64,000 nucleotides of DNA. It comes from Chondrosia reniformis (lineage: Eukaryota > Porifera > Demospongiae > Chondrillida > Chondrillidae). Of the stretch, positions 1-13,167 are shown one piece after another. The stretch spans positions 1,612,001 to 1,676,000 of the forward strand of contig OX359201.1 in NCBI GenBank assembly GCA_947172415.1, written 5' to 3'. The translations under genes were made by a program, and so were the position numbers. Below the pieces are notes generated by a model that saw nothing but the letters and a program-made list of their open reading frames with translations, was not told the origin of the DNA and did no database searches. Each line of letters opens with the position of its first letter. Position 1 is the first letter of the stretch.

Positions 1-3
1 TAC

Positions 4-3000
4 CTGTTTTCCAGTTTCTTTTTAGCCAATAAGCACTTTTCAGCCTCCCAGGCCATCTGCTTCTTAACAAGCTCAACTTTATCCGTAAGCTGTTGCTTCA
101 TCTTCACTTCTATTTCTGGATCCATCATGAAATCCTTTAAGACAACAAATATAGCAAACATCATAAGTTAAAGCACTCAATATTAAAAAACATTCAACCA
201 TAAAAAGCAAGAAGACCCTATATACTTATGTACGTAAATGTCCATATCTCATAAGCTCATGTATATACGTACGTACATGTACAACATTATGTAGATCGGT
301 AAATGAACAGGTATTATACATATATAATTGAAGTGAGGGAGTTAATTGCCCTAAAACCTGTGCAAGCTATGATGAAGAAGTGAATTATCACTGACAGATA
401 TTAAGCCAAATGACAGATATCTTTTCTTGGCTTGCTGATAAGATGACAGTCACTTGGCTGGTCGGTGCAACATCTTTCAGTGAAAATTCACTTCTTCATA
501 CGACTAGTAGTAGATAGCATTTCATATGATCTCTGACCTCTTTGGAGAGTCTCAGTTGCTGTGGCAGCTGATCAGCTTTGTGCACAAGTGCTTGGTACTG
601 CTTCCTCAAGGCCAGTATAGCATGTCTGACCCGCTGCTTCTTCTCTTCGGCTGCCTTCATCATCCTGTCGCGCTCCGCCTTCTGCTTGGCATCCTCAATG
701 CTGCACAAGAGATAGCAACATGGTAACTGTAGTAAATATAACATTTAGTGAATCTGACTGAAGTTTACATACGTACATCCAGTTACTCTATATATGCATG
801 TACATATTATATACCTGTAAGCATTCGGATCTTCTATATCCTTGACTTCCTTTGTCAAGTCTAACACAGACTACAGAATCATGAAAGTATGTACGTAGTA
901 CTGTACATATGTGTAGAGATCAGACTTTGGTCACATGGTGGGTCTGGTGTACGTATATAATATCTCCCAGTGATTATTTCTATCACATGTGTAGATACTG
1001 TACTAAAAGGTTCCTCTATTGTAAAGATATGTACGTATGTATAAACAACCTAACCAGTATGGAAGGGGTACATACGTACGTATGTATTAGTATGTATGTA
1101 AATAGCCTAACCTTAGTATAATATACTATATGTAAAGGTACGTACGTATATTGTATGTACATACAGTAACCTAACCTTAATGTCCCCTTGTGCTCCAACT
1201 GCTGGCTTCTTCTCTACTTCTAGCTTTGCTTTGAACACAAAGATATTGCCATCATTTCCAGAGGATATAACAAACTTGTCGTCATGGCTACTGCAAACAT
1301 GTGTCACATGACCGTAATGGTTATCATGCACACTGAACGACCAAAAGGACTTGAAGCACTCGGGAGTGAAGGTGGGCTCCTCATCCTCAGCAGCTGACAG
1401 GGGATGGACCCTCACTACTCCATTTTCAGCTCCAACCAGTAAATGCTGGCCAGATGAACTGCAGGAGGATAAACATACGTATGTACGTACATATGTACAT
1501 AAATTATCTGACATTTGCTCCATATACATACGTATGTACATACGTATTTGTGGAAATTTATTATACTTCTGTTACATATTTAAACAATAACTACATACCT
1601 TTATTACTGTTGTGTACATACGTATTCAATGAATATTTTGTAAAAACTTTCCAATAAAGTACACTTTGTCTCATTGTTTAAATTCTAGAATTACTGTAAT
1701 ATAAATGCTATCCATAGCTACATACGTACGTACATTCACTACCACACTTCTAAAAAGTAGATTGCTAAAATACACATAATACGGTAACTTAGACCTTTAT
1801 ACAACACACTTGCTTAGAGTACATATGTACGTACGTACATATCTTTAGTATAGAAGGCTACCTAAAGGTGATTGCAGTCAATGGCATGTCCCTTTCAGAT
1901 ATCTGTGGTACAGGTACAGATAGAGCTGGTTCATCTTCCTCGAGTGGTTGACCCACTGCTACATCTCTCAGGTTGTACTGATATATGAAGCCTGCATCGT
2001 AACCACCCTGTAGTAGAGAAGAAGAGAAGAAAATTTAAACATTACAGTAGTACAAACCAAATTATTGAATTCTTGTTGGAGATGGCTTAATAACAAATCA
2101 ACTAGAACAACAAACACAACAGTGACTACTCTTTGCCACCCATGCACGTAAATATATGTACATTAGTATGTTAGTATTTTAGTAGGGGCTGATGTGCTGT
2201 TTACCATTGAAAGCCAAAAGTCTCTCTCTTCTCCATAATAGAAACCCTTCAGTATTGGACTAGGCCCCTCAGGTCTCTCTTCCTCTTTTGTGTCATCTTG
2301 TTCCTTTACCTCCTCCACCTCTTCCTCCTCATCAGACAACTCAGCCTCTTCACCTTCCTCTTCCCTCTTTTTACGCAGCCGCTCTTCTCTCTCTAGTCTC
2401 TTCTTCTCCTTCTCAGTGGCCTTGCGAGCTGCCTCCTCAGCTTTCTATACATAGTAGACCATGCTTACATACGTACATATGTAGGGAAATAAAAATAGAA
2501 CATGCCTAACACTAGTGATATGTATGTACGTAAGTATAACATACATAGGTAGGTACGTACATAATTGCACTATTAATGATAGTAGAAGAATGCTAGTTGA
2601 ATGAAGACATTTATGTAAAGTAAACTCTTGTAATACATACATAAAAGTAAAAAGCGTTACAATTTCCAGTTTATAATATGCAAAACTACGTAACTGATTA
2701 AACTGGGCGCAACAGAGTAAAGATGCACATGTACTTGTTCAAAAGAAAATTAAAGCAGAGAGGAGCTCACTCTAATCTTGTCCTTTACAGTGACAAATGT
2801 TTTCCCTGCAAACTTGAGTGGATCAAGGTAGTAGGTCTTTGAGGTGTCGTACGCTCCCTTCCTAGGAGCATCTACCTCCAACATGGAACCTTCATCACAG
2901 CAGACCAGCAGCTTCAACTCTTCCAAAGTCTCCTAATTGGATGAGCCAAACAACAGAGTCACACACAATGGTATGTAAAACAGACCACGACACAACTACT

Positions 3001-6000
3001 ATACATACGTACCTATAGGTACATATGAATGTACTCCAGACGGTACAACTACTATAGAGTATACCTATTGTTACATACTGTACGTACGCATGTACAGCAG
3101 ACCATGACACAACTACTACGTACATATGTATATATGTATGTATGTAGTATACCTATATTATGGGCAAGTATATACGTATGTACATATATCTTTAAGTGTG
3201 ATAATCATTTCAATTTGGCCAATATTACAAGCACTACAGCAGGTGTACGTAGGTATATGAGGGCTAGTTTACATGATGAGACCAAGCCAGTGAGGTGACT
3301 GAAGATGGTGTCTGAATGTATCCTATCGGATCATATCCTTCCTTGATGCTCAGAAAGAACACAGTTGAATCTTTTCCCTAAAATTGCAAATAGATAAGAA
3401 GTCTCAACTTACAGGGTAGACCTACGTAACTGAAAACATGTATCTATATCAGATGCATATACGTATGTACGTATGTACAGATACATATATAATTGACTTT
3501 AAAGTCTACTACATTTTAATAAGAGAAAGCAAGTAAGAACATTGTATGTACACACAATGTACGAATGTAAGCACGCACGTATGTATGTATGTGTACATAT
3601 GTACGTATCTCAGTGGTCATGTATGTACATACATATGTGTATGTACGTATTTACATACCCCAGTGGCCAGAATGCTTCCAGTGGGATCCACAGCCAACGC
3701 TGTGACAGGCTTTGAGTGTGGCTTGCAGACATGACCAAGAGTCAGTTTTGGTGACAGTCTCTTTCCAGCAGACACTCTACCTGGTTCAGCCTCCTCCATG
3801 ACCAGCACCCTAACCACTCCATCAGCAAAACCAGCTATCAGAGTACGAGAATCACCATCCACCTGAACAAGATACATGATACAAGATACATGTATTTAGA
3901 GCACATACATATGTGTGTTTTAACATCACCAGATGTCACACCCTTTCCTATGTATTTAAACTGGCTTGTATTCCTATTCCTCATATATGAATACATGTAC
4001 GCACTGTATGTATACACTAACAGAATACAGTATACTACTACGTATGTACGTACATATACACTTACAGTACATGGTAAATGGATATATGTACATAGATTAG
4101 TGAACTAATAACATCCATATAGGAAACATATCAATTCTTTCGCTTCAACCACAAATTTACTCAATTGGGGTTGAAGCGAAAGAATTGATATGTTTCTTTT
4201 AAATAGTCACCCGAAATTATCCCTTCAAGAATATCCATATCCATATACGTATACGTACATGTATAGTCAACCAATGTGGACAGCCATCACAACCAACCTG
4301 TTGAGGAGCCCACAAGAGGGTGGAACCTCCTCCTGAGAACTTGCTCCTGCAAATCTGCTCTTTCTTCTCAAAGTTGAAAATGGTGACACTGCCATCTTCT
4401 GCGAGCACTCCTGCCACGTATTCCTTGGGAGATACACAAAGCCCTTTGATTGACCCAGACGGGAAGCTAGCCAACCTCTCCGGAGGTCTCCGCTGTAAAG
4501 GAAGCAGGACATACTATAAAGGACCTAACTACGTACATACTGTATATGTGCTAGCCATCTACGTAAGTACTATATACGTATGTAGCCATACATACGGATA
4601 ATAACCTATCATACTGTTCATACGTACGTATATATATTTTATATAGAGACTCATGGACCCAGTCTTGGCTTAGTGCATAAATATGTATATTGCATAGCTT
4701 CTTTACTTATAGTACTTACTGTATGTGACACAAAGACGTCAACCTTCCAAATGGCTCCATTAGCATCTTGTGCGTACCACAGTGTGGTGTCCTCAGGGTC
4801 TGCTGACCTCACCAGGGTCTTGATGTAGACACCGTGTCCCACCCTGATCTCAGTCAGTGGCTCCATCTCAAAGACTGTGTTGTCTTCAGTTATATCAGCA
4901 CTGTCAATAGTGTCATAGTCCCACACCTAACACACAGCAGAGCAGAGCAGAGCCAACTAGTAACACACAGAGATATGCATAACTACATATTTTATGGGGT
5001 AAACAAATTTCAGACTTAAAGACACACATACACTGTATTGTTATCATTATACGTATGTATATTATTATTATTATTAAAGGTGTACCCTTTCAGAAAGATG
5101 CTGGTATAAATAGGGAATCAAGCAAAGAAAGAAGTAAGTATATATTGTCCATTAAAAATACATACGTATGCATGTGTACTAATATACGTACGTACGTACA
5201 TAGGCCAGACAAAGTACTTATATATAAACGTACGTATGTACATATATACACATATGTATGTACATATACATACGTACTTACATACCTTAACATATCCATC
5301 AGCTCCTGCGGTTATCAACTCTCCTTCTTCTAAGAACATTGTTTCAATGACACCCTACAGTACCATCACCAGCAACAGTTACATGTGTTTGCATGTATGC
5401 ATGTACCCCTGATATGATTACTGCAGGTACGTACACACTATAACAACCATTAGTATTAGTGACTATGAATGTGTATGTACGTACTCAAATTAAAATCTAT
5501 AATACTGTTAATAAGTCCCAGAAACAGCTGTCTGGCCCAATGGATAAAAGGAAAAGGCATGAAACTGTATTCTCATATAGGCTTACGTATCTCAGTAAGT
5601 ATTGGTGTAAAGTCATATTATATGTAAGGATCTATCCATATATGTATGAATATGTCTACATACGACGTAAGCACATATGTACGTACATGATGACAAGGCT
5701 TCTTTCCTTTTTTGGCAATTTCCACTTTAATAAATCCTCCATCCCAGAGAAGAAAGTTGCCCCATTCAGTGCCAGAAAGTACCTTACCATCCGGCAGCTC
5801 AACATAGGCTATAGGAAGCAAACACAGCTCAGCTCATTTGGTCAATCAGTTTGCATATACAACCTAACACTATTGAGAGGCATATGCATTATTATACATA
5901 CGTACATGTATTATAATGTAAACTAGAGAACAATAAAAATTTTCTACAAAAATAGTGAAGATGTAGGGATGGCACAAAAAGCATAGAAACAAGAAAGGGA

Positions 6001-9000
6001 TGTTACACAGTGAAGCATTAGCTATATATGCACGAATCATACAACACCCTTGCTTGTAGGATTCATGCATAGCTAATGCTTCACTGTGTAACATCCCTTT
6101 CTTGTTTCTATGCTTTTTGTGCCATCCCTACATCTTCACTATTTTTGTAGAAAATTTTTATTGTTCTCTAGTTTCTGTACTTTTTATGGAGCATAAGCTA
6201 AGAATTCGTTGTATTTTAAACCACTTTGGTTTTGCAATCTTCGACTGATTATGACGTCATTAAAATGGCGAATTTATTGAGGTCTTGACTCTTGAGCCAT
6301 GAAAACTGTCATACTCAATAATAGCGTTATCGCTCTCGCTTCTACAAAAGAATACAGCTCGGAAAATTTAGAGTAATTTCGATTAAGAAGTAGTCCGAAG
6401 GCTTATTTCGTTTTTTAGTTACAGCGGGCGAAGAAGATGAAGAAGATGAAGAAGAAGAAAACGAAAATGGGAGTTTTCAAAGTTCGTTCGTTTGCTAACG
6501 ATACACGGTCGCTTGCCTTCAAGGCCAATTTATAGCATGTTTGTTCTATATTCAACTCTACATAGTCTCGTTTTGGCGATTTTCAGCCTAATTCGGAATT
6601 TCGCTCCTATACCAATGTATGGGGAAAACGAAACAACCCGTACCATCCCTACATAGAGAGTACTACCGTACTCTCTGATACATACGTACGTATATAGATA
6701 CACATGATTGAACATTTAAATCTGGAGGATCAACAATAAGATCTCCAGGTGGAAATGTGATTCAGTTACTGTTGCCGATGCTCAAAAATGTACCTTTAAT
6801 GCTATGAATGCAAAATACTCGAATCCTTACCATTTTGTATGTGAAGTATGTATTACTACGTACGTATGTATGTACATACGTATACGAATGTATGTACATA
6901 CGTATACGAATGTACATTAATATGTATGTATGTACCTGAAATGTCAGTAAGTTCTGTTCTACCAAACTTTCCAAGCTGACCCTGCAGCTTCAGTCCAGTG
7001 AAGGTATGAGCCATTTTCCAGAACCTGATGTGGCCAGTCCCAGAGGTCGTCAACTGTCCCTCCATTTCGGGTGAAAAGGTCACGCGATAGATGTCCTGAG
7101 AGAAGGCCTTTGATCTCAAAACAATGCTCTCCTTCTTCCAGTCCCACACGGTCAACATGTAGTCAGGATTGCCTCCGACTGAGGCCAGGAGTTTGCCCTC
7201 CTTTGGCTCAAAGTCCATGTGACTATACATCTCCATTGTGCCTTCCCTCAGAAGACGATACAGCTTCAGCTCGGGATAGCTGTAGATGGCAATATGAGGA
7301 AGACTGCCCTTCTCACCAACAGCAAAGTACTTGTAGCTAGGATGGACCTACGGCAACAACACACACTATATACCTACGTACGTACATAGATACATACATA
7401 CATAGATGAGTACACTGCTACAAGAACATATAAATTTGAGGACCCACCAAATTATATGTTAATAAATTTATTACCTACATATTGCAAAGGGGAGAAGGGA
7501 TATATGCACGTACCTACGTACATATGTATGTAGGTACGTACATTAATACGTATATATAAACGGTATGCTATATTTATTAGACAGTCTAATGGCACAGGCC
7601 ACCAATAATACGTATGTACATGTACATATGTTCATACGTACGTACATTGGTCCTAGTTTTGCAATAAAACATTGGTATTTCCAGTGAATTAATTGTCTTG
7701 TACAAAACTACTGATGTCCACATAACAAAAGTTTACATTTGTACCCCTACGTGTATGTACATACATATATGATATTGAAACATGTGTTGTTGATAGGTCA
7801 ATTAGTAGAGTTAACTATTATGCAGTACAGTACGTACATATACATATATGCGTGTATATACGTACAAAGATTAATATGTAATACATATAAGTACATACGT
7901 ACGTATATGAACTACTAATCCCTTACAGCCAGTGCTCCAATGCCACCTCCGCTGAGGGACCTTATGTAAGTTGTCTCACTAGTTTCAATGTTAAACAATG
8001 CAATAAAGTTTCCAGAAGCATACGCAATCACATCGGCACCCAACGCAATGAGATTAGCTCTCTTCTGAGACTCATAGCCAAATGAGTGGCTGAAGGTAGT
8101 CAAGGACAACCACTTAACCATCATATATACGTATGTTAATACATGGTTTAGGATATGGACCTACATACGTACAATAGCCATTATCTAACCAGATACTGTG
8201 TGTAATTCACACATTGGAAAGGAAGTTAATTGCACTAAGTCTGTGCAGAGGCTATGATGTGAATATTATGCCTGACCAATCAAGTGACCAGACCTTAATT
8301 GGTCACTTTTGTGCTGCAATATATGTACACACACACTGTAAAGCAATATAATGAGGATACTGCAATGCCATTGTATCTGCTGGCAGTTCCACTGCTTCTG
8401 GTTTAGAAGCTAAGGAGATGTAATCATAAAAGAAGCTTTCAGGTAACTCTTTTACTTCCTCTTTCTTTTTGCTCTTTGACTCCTCTTCCTCCTTAGCCTC
8501 TGCAAGGTTATCTTGTCTTCCAGCAGATCCACCTGAAGATTGTCCTTCTTCTCCAGTTGGCTGAGCTGTTGATGCAGAGGTAGGACTCTCAACAGTTCCT
8601 TCATCTTTACTGATTGGTAAGTCTTTGGTGCCTTCCCCTCCAGCTAGTGCTGGAGTGTCCTCACCTTTCTGCTGGCTCTCGTTGGCATCTTCTTCAGAAG
8701 GTGTGTCCTTCTTGTCCCCATCCAGCTGATCATGGACAGCTGGTGATGAGCTGTGGACACCCAGTCCCTGGCTCTCTACATCTTTGCTTCCAGTGTTCAC
8801 TTCAAGGCTACTTGATTCATCTCTTCTTTCAGCTTCACTCCCTCCATTGGCAGGATCAGCCTTGCCCTGCCCCTCTAGATCATGCTCTGGATTGGCAGTC
8901 CCCTTGGTAACAGGACTCATATCAACAGGAGGGGAAACCCCTTGGGAAGGCTGTGTATCTTCCCTTTCTGCTAAATCTTTAGCTTTTTCAGTTGTGGCTG

Positions 9001-10025
9001 TAGTTGGCATATCACTTCCTTCTTGAGGAGGAGCATGTAACTCTGAAGTTGTAGGAGTACCACCTTCCCCTTCTCCGACTGCCTCCTCAGTCTCTTGTCC
9101 TTTCTTGGGAGACTGTTTGACTACATCTGCCTCAATGGGGTCGCCATTTGCAGCAGATTGCTCAGTGCTGGCTTGTGGAGGACTAGTCTCCATTTGGACA
9201 TCTGTGTTAGGTTCCCCAGTATCTCCCTCTTGTGGCTCTCTGTCTTCTGTAGCTGAGCTGGTCATTGGAACCTTTTCTGGATCCTTGGAAGTCAGACTGT
9301 CTGGCTCTAAAGAAGGTTGATCAGCCTCATTGTTCTTAGCTGGACTGGCTTGAGCATCTCTATGATAATCTCTTTTTTCCTCAAGTCCTTGATCCATTTG
9401 AATAGGCTCAGTATGTCTTCCTGTACTAGCATCTCTACTTCCTTCCTCCTCTCCCTCTTTCTTGACAGTCTCATCTGCTGTCTCCTGAGATGGAGGTGGA
9501 TCAGGTTTATTCTCCTGCAATGCTATTACAAATGAACATATGCTTGTAGTTACAATATACAATCCTATATACATACATACGTATGTAAAATTTACACTTT
9601 ATGAGAATGACTACATTTACACTTGCTACCATTGTGAAGTATGTGTAAAACTAAAATGGATATTAGTAGTATCTTTTGTCATTGCATTGTTGATTACCGT
9701 TAATGACTTTCAGCAGAGGCCTGATACTAAGTTATCAGTCTAGTAACTCTAATGATATACTGGCAGGTATAGTAAAAATATTACATGTGGAATGTGAATC
9801 GTATTTACACTTACAATTTAGGCTGTTGGGTGTAGCAGAAGCTTCCAACGGGAGCGGTTCGCCAATTTTGGTCTCCACTTTACCGGAAGTAATGCTTTGA
9901 GATTCTTCCGTTTCAGCCTCAACCTTTAAATTTGCATCGATATCTTCTTTGTGACTATCAATATGGTCTTGATCTAGTTTACCGTCTCGTTCTGCTTTGC
10001 CGTCCCCTTTCACTCTGGACGCCAT
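4..10025 (-). CDS. CFAP44: CFAP44 (WDR52)-like cilia and flagella WD-repeat protein, 5' part only
   Basis: Seventeen exons can be read on the minus strand: 10025-9815, 9514-8337, 8089-7927, 7347-6936, 5808-5687, 5354-5286, 4926-4720, 4492-4298, 3862-3659, 3377-3300, 2932-2771, 2444-2205, 2007-1862, 1458-1176, 870-815, 700-538 and 134-4. They encode about 1340 residues and run off the left edge. Exons 1-2 give an acidic, Ser/Thr/Pro/Glu-rich N-terminus of about 450 residues. Exons 3-14 carry WD40 blades, e.g. [15 protein letters not shown] and [16 protein letters not shown]. Exon 7 holds the CFAP44-like stretch [15 protein letters not shown] and [12 protein letters not shown]. The last exons ([17 protein letters not shown] and [13 protein letters not shown]) begin the C-terminal coiled coil. 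The family works at the tether of inner dynein arm f on motile axonemes. ATG 10023-10025 was chosen because it opens the first coding exon. The long acidic N-terminus is unusual. The family call is confident; a few exon edges are approximate. Confidence 0.88.
4123..4196. repeat. 28-bp-arm hairpin in a CFAP44 intron
   Basis: The arms 4123-4150 and 4169-4196 are perfect reverse complements (GAAACATATCAATTCTTTCG at the outer end) with an 18-bp loop. Confidence 0.9.
5921..6173. mobile_element. Fold-back element of about 253 bp in a CFAP44 intron
   Basis: Arms of roughly 100 bp are near-perfect reverse complements (AACTAGAGAACAATAAAAAT to ATTTTTATTGTTCTCTAGTT) around a loop of about 45 bp. A half copy is at 17876. 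The rest of the intron up to 6660 is also repeat-like, with AGATGAAGAAG runs. Confidence 0.85.
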
Positions 10026-10091
10026 GTTTCCGAGTCAGTTTCCATAACAACCAATCCTTTAGGGGATTTCCATAAGAAGGGAATTTCCCGA
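10026..10091. promoter_or_regulatory. Bidirectional CFAP44/RNF170 promoter
   Basis: Only 66 bp separate the two divergent start codons (CFAP44 at 10025 minus, RNF170 at 10092 plus). Both 5' UTRs and the core promoter must lie here or overlap the first coding exons, unless an unseen upstream exon exists. I see no TATA box in it. Confidence 0.55.
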
Positions 10092-10724
10092 ATGGAATCC
10101 GAAGGTAGTCCAAAAGAAAATGCCATTATTCGTACGGATAACATCCTTCAAGGCGTTGGAGATGACGTTTTTGCGGCAGTAGTAACTTTCGTCGTTGTTT
10201 TTATGACAATCTTGTATTTTCTCCTTAAACAGCGTCCGGCACAACCTAATGTACGTGACACAGAAGAAGATACGAACCGGACGCTCCCAAACGGAGATTT
10301 ACCTGTGCAACCTGAACAAAGAGAAGAACAAGCACCAATTGTGGCGGGAGAAAACTGTCCAATTTGTTTAGGACCAGCCGTGGGGCCGATTGAAACAAAC
10401 TGTGGTCACAGGTTCTGTGGTGAGATGGCATTCACACTTTCATTTATTGAAAACTTTCTGTCAACGTCTTATTACTTCTAGGAGAATGTTTTACGACTAT
10501 GTGGAGGACTACCTCTTGGCCCAATGCTGTTCCCTGTCCAATATGCAGGCAACTAGTAAGTCTCGCACCTTTGTGGAGGCTAAGCTTTGTGTAATTGTGT
10601 TAGCTTCCAACCTGGATCTGTGTATGATTTGAACCTACGTACATCACTAGTTTGACATCCCAAACCTACCATCCTTTGGCTCCATTTGCTTCTACTGAAC
10701 ATATATATTTTTTATTACTATTAC

Positions 10725-10759
<35 letters not shown>

Positions 10760-12660
10760 GTAGTAGTAGTAGTAAAGTGCCCATGCATGTACATACATTA
10801 AGGTGTAGATAAGTGCCGACCAGTTCTGGTTAAGGGGCACAGGGCTATACCTGGACACATATAAACCATCGCCACTTAAGGCTACCAGGCTGCACTTCCC
10901 AAACAGTCACATACACAAGCACCGAGTTTGGAGGTGGTGCATTATTTAGTTCAAGTGAAAAAAAGGGTGAAGGGTGATTTACAGAGTGGGATGATGTGGG
11001 TAATGTAGATAATATAGATAATATACATACATACATAGTCTTCATTTGGACTTTACATTCACATATATACATAGTCTCCATTGTTCATTTTGGTTTTAAT
11101 ACACTTTATATTCAAAATATTAATGTCTAAAGTTTGTCTACATTTAATATGATCATATTCATAATTAAAATACTATGTAATTAGCTTGTTCTGAATTCTA
11201 GGTAAATTTAGTTTTGGTTGACCCTGAGATTGAAGGAAGAATTCAACATGAGGTCATGAGAAGCATAAGAGATTACAACAGAAGAATGGCAGGAGTTCCA
11301 AGACCAGTAAGAGTGCTTAAGTATATGTACATAGCCCTATAGATAATTCTACATTATAAGTGAATATAAGTATATAAGGTCCCTATGGAATTAATATTAT
11401 TATGGAAAGTGACAAATTTAGAATTAATAGTTTTACTGATATATTGTGATTGTAAGTGTACATGTTGAACCATATCATATAGCAATATACGTATTATATA
11501 AGCTTGAATAAGTCTGTGTGGCTAGGTTCATCAGTAGATTCAAACTATCACTAGCCAAATGAAACAGATTTACATCCAATGTTTCAGTAGTAGTTCAGTA
11601 GGTAGTTTCATTTGGCTAGTGATAGTTTGAATCTACGTAAATCAGTATATGTAATATTTAGGTACACATTACATTAATCATACATATTATGTAATTAGTC
11701 TGATAATGGCAGTCAGCATACCTCAATACATCACTGATAGCTCACTAATACATGTATACACACAGAGTGTAGTATAATTACATACGTACAGGCATGCATA
11801 AACACTGACACACAAACTGACACACACAGAGAAAAGGTACATAATATATACTTAATGCTGTAGACGCACTGTACTGCTATACCTGTTTTGAATATTTTAC
11901 AACATTTCTGTCAAATGATATTTTATTCTGCAATTTAAGTTAGGCATGTGTTTTGATTACAAAGCACCACACAACAGCTCAAAGTGGTATTTTCAGTATA
12001 CTATTGAAACTATACTACAAGTATTATGATAAACCATAAACGTGTATTTTGATACAGAGCACATAAAATATAACACACAACAGCTCTGTGTGGTATTTAC
12101 AGTATATGTGATGTATAGTATACTATTGAAAACTATGTATATAATACTTTATCTATATACGTACTATTGAATGTAAAGCATATGTGTATGGTACTATGCT
12201 CTTATAATACATTACAAGCCTCAAGACACCTGAGACATACATCAGTCAATCGACGACACTCACAACCAATTATCTCACATACTAGTCATAGAAATTTGAA
12301 TATTCATTTGCTTATATTTTTTAAGTGACCCTAGGAATCTTTGTCTTAACCTTAACAATAATAAGTAATGCTACCTATCTATCTATGTAGTTGGGAGATG
12401 TCCTGAGAGACGTGCCCACTCTCCTACGTTACCTTGTGAGAGACTTCTTTTCAGCTCAAGGAGTATTCCTCATGTGGAGAGTGAGGATCATCTTGCTACT
12501 AGTGTTAGCTGTGGCCTATCTCCTCTCTCCACTGGATATATTACCTGAAGCTGTGTTTGGGTTTCTTGGTCTCCTTGACGATGTTGTTGTCATAGCAACC
12601 CTTCTGGTGATGCTAACTATTGTCTATAGAGCTACAGTGATAGAACGTTTTACAAACTGA
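10092..12660 (+). CDS. RNF170: RNF170 E3 ubiquitin ligase, complete
   Basis: Four exons, 10092-10419, 10482-10555, 11202-11306 and 12391-12660, join in phase to 258 codons, the length I recall for human RNF170. Residues of about 25-46 form a first membrane helix. A RING finger follows: CPICLGP, then ETNCGHRFCGEC across intron 1, then PCPICRQ, giving the C3HC4 spacing. The last exon matches the RNF170 C-terminal domain (VPTLLRYLVRDFF, then YLLSPLDILPEA, then FLGLLDDVVVIATL) with two further membrane helices. In mammals this ER-membrane ligase ubiquitinates activated IP3 receptors. All zinc ligands are present, so it should be active. Intron 3 (1.1 kb) holds an inverted repeat. Confidence 0.95.
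10716..10775. repeat. ATT/AGT trinucleotide microsatellite in RNF170 intron 2
   Basis: A run of ATT units passes directly into AGT units between exons 2 and 3 of RNF170. It is simple sequence with no sign of function. Confidence 0.85.
11534..11636. repeat. Hairpin-forming inverted repeat in RNF170 intron 3
   Basis: Arms of 32 bp at 11534-11565 and 11605-11636 are perfect or nearly perfect reverse complements (starting GTAGATTCAAACTATCAC). The loop is about 40 bp. It looks like a fold-back miniature element. Confidence 0.8.
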
Positions 12661-13167
12661 TTTTGTTAACTTTTTGATATACATTTTCATTTACAAATTA
12701 CTATTTTGAAACATTTTATGCATGTAAGTTTAACATATACAGAAAATTCCACTTGATTCTAAAAGTAAATACATAATCATCTTTAATTATTTAAAGTTCA
12801 TGTACGTATATAGATCACAGCTGTAGACAGTTTTATCCTTGATACGTATGTAGGACTCATCAGTGTGGTATATGATGGGTGTATATGAATGCATGGCGCT
12901 ACATATATTTATGTACTCCGCTCAGTAATATAAGGGGACTCCCAAAATGCTTGTGGTTTCTTTATCAGAAAATGGGGGGAATCCCAAAATGTGGCTGACT
13001 ACTACTATATGCGTTGTGTGGTTCATTGCACTCCTCAGGAGACATGAGTGGGTGGAGTAAAACATGTTTATCCATTTAGCATATACGTACATGCAGACTA
13101 TAAATGTAGTACATTTGACAACTGGAAGTTTATATATTTTACAAAAATGACATAATACAGCACACTG
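12661..13167. other. Intergenic interval between convergent RNF170 and receptor A
   Basis: This holds the 3' flanks of two convergent genes. Positions 12930-13060 match the 3' flanks of the receptor relics near 17380-17466 and 31360-31465 (shared GACTCCCAAAATG and GAGTGGGTGGAGTAAA words). The family therefore duplicated together with its downstream DNA. No gene is seen. Confidence 0.6.

Larger units (their letters stand above)
135..8336. repeat. TACG/CATA-type microsatellite clusters in CFAP44 introns
   Basis: Nearly every CFAP44 intron from 220 to 8170 holds short runs of TACGTACGTA, CATACGTATG or GTACATACGT. They produce the many short spurious frames reading YVRTYVC. They are much rarer to the right of about 13 kb. 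Confidence 0.8.

Noticed and set aside
1016..5339. Many short frames rich in [14 protein letters not shown]
   Set aside because: They are translations of TACGTA/CATACG microsatellites in CFAP44 introns.
8614..9535. Several plus-strand frames opposite the CFAP44 acidic exon
   Set aside because: Antisense shadows of the long low-complexity exon 9514-8337.
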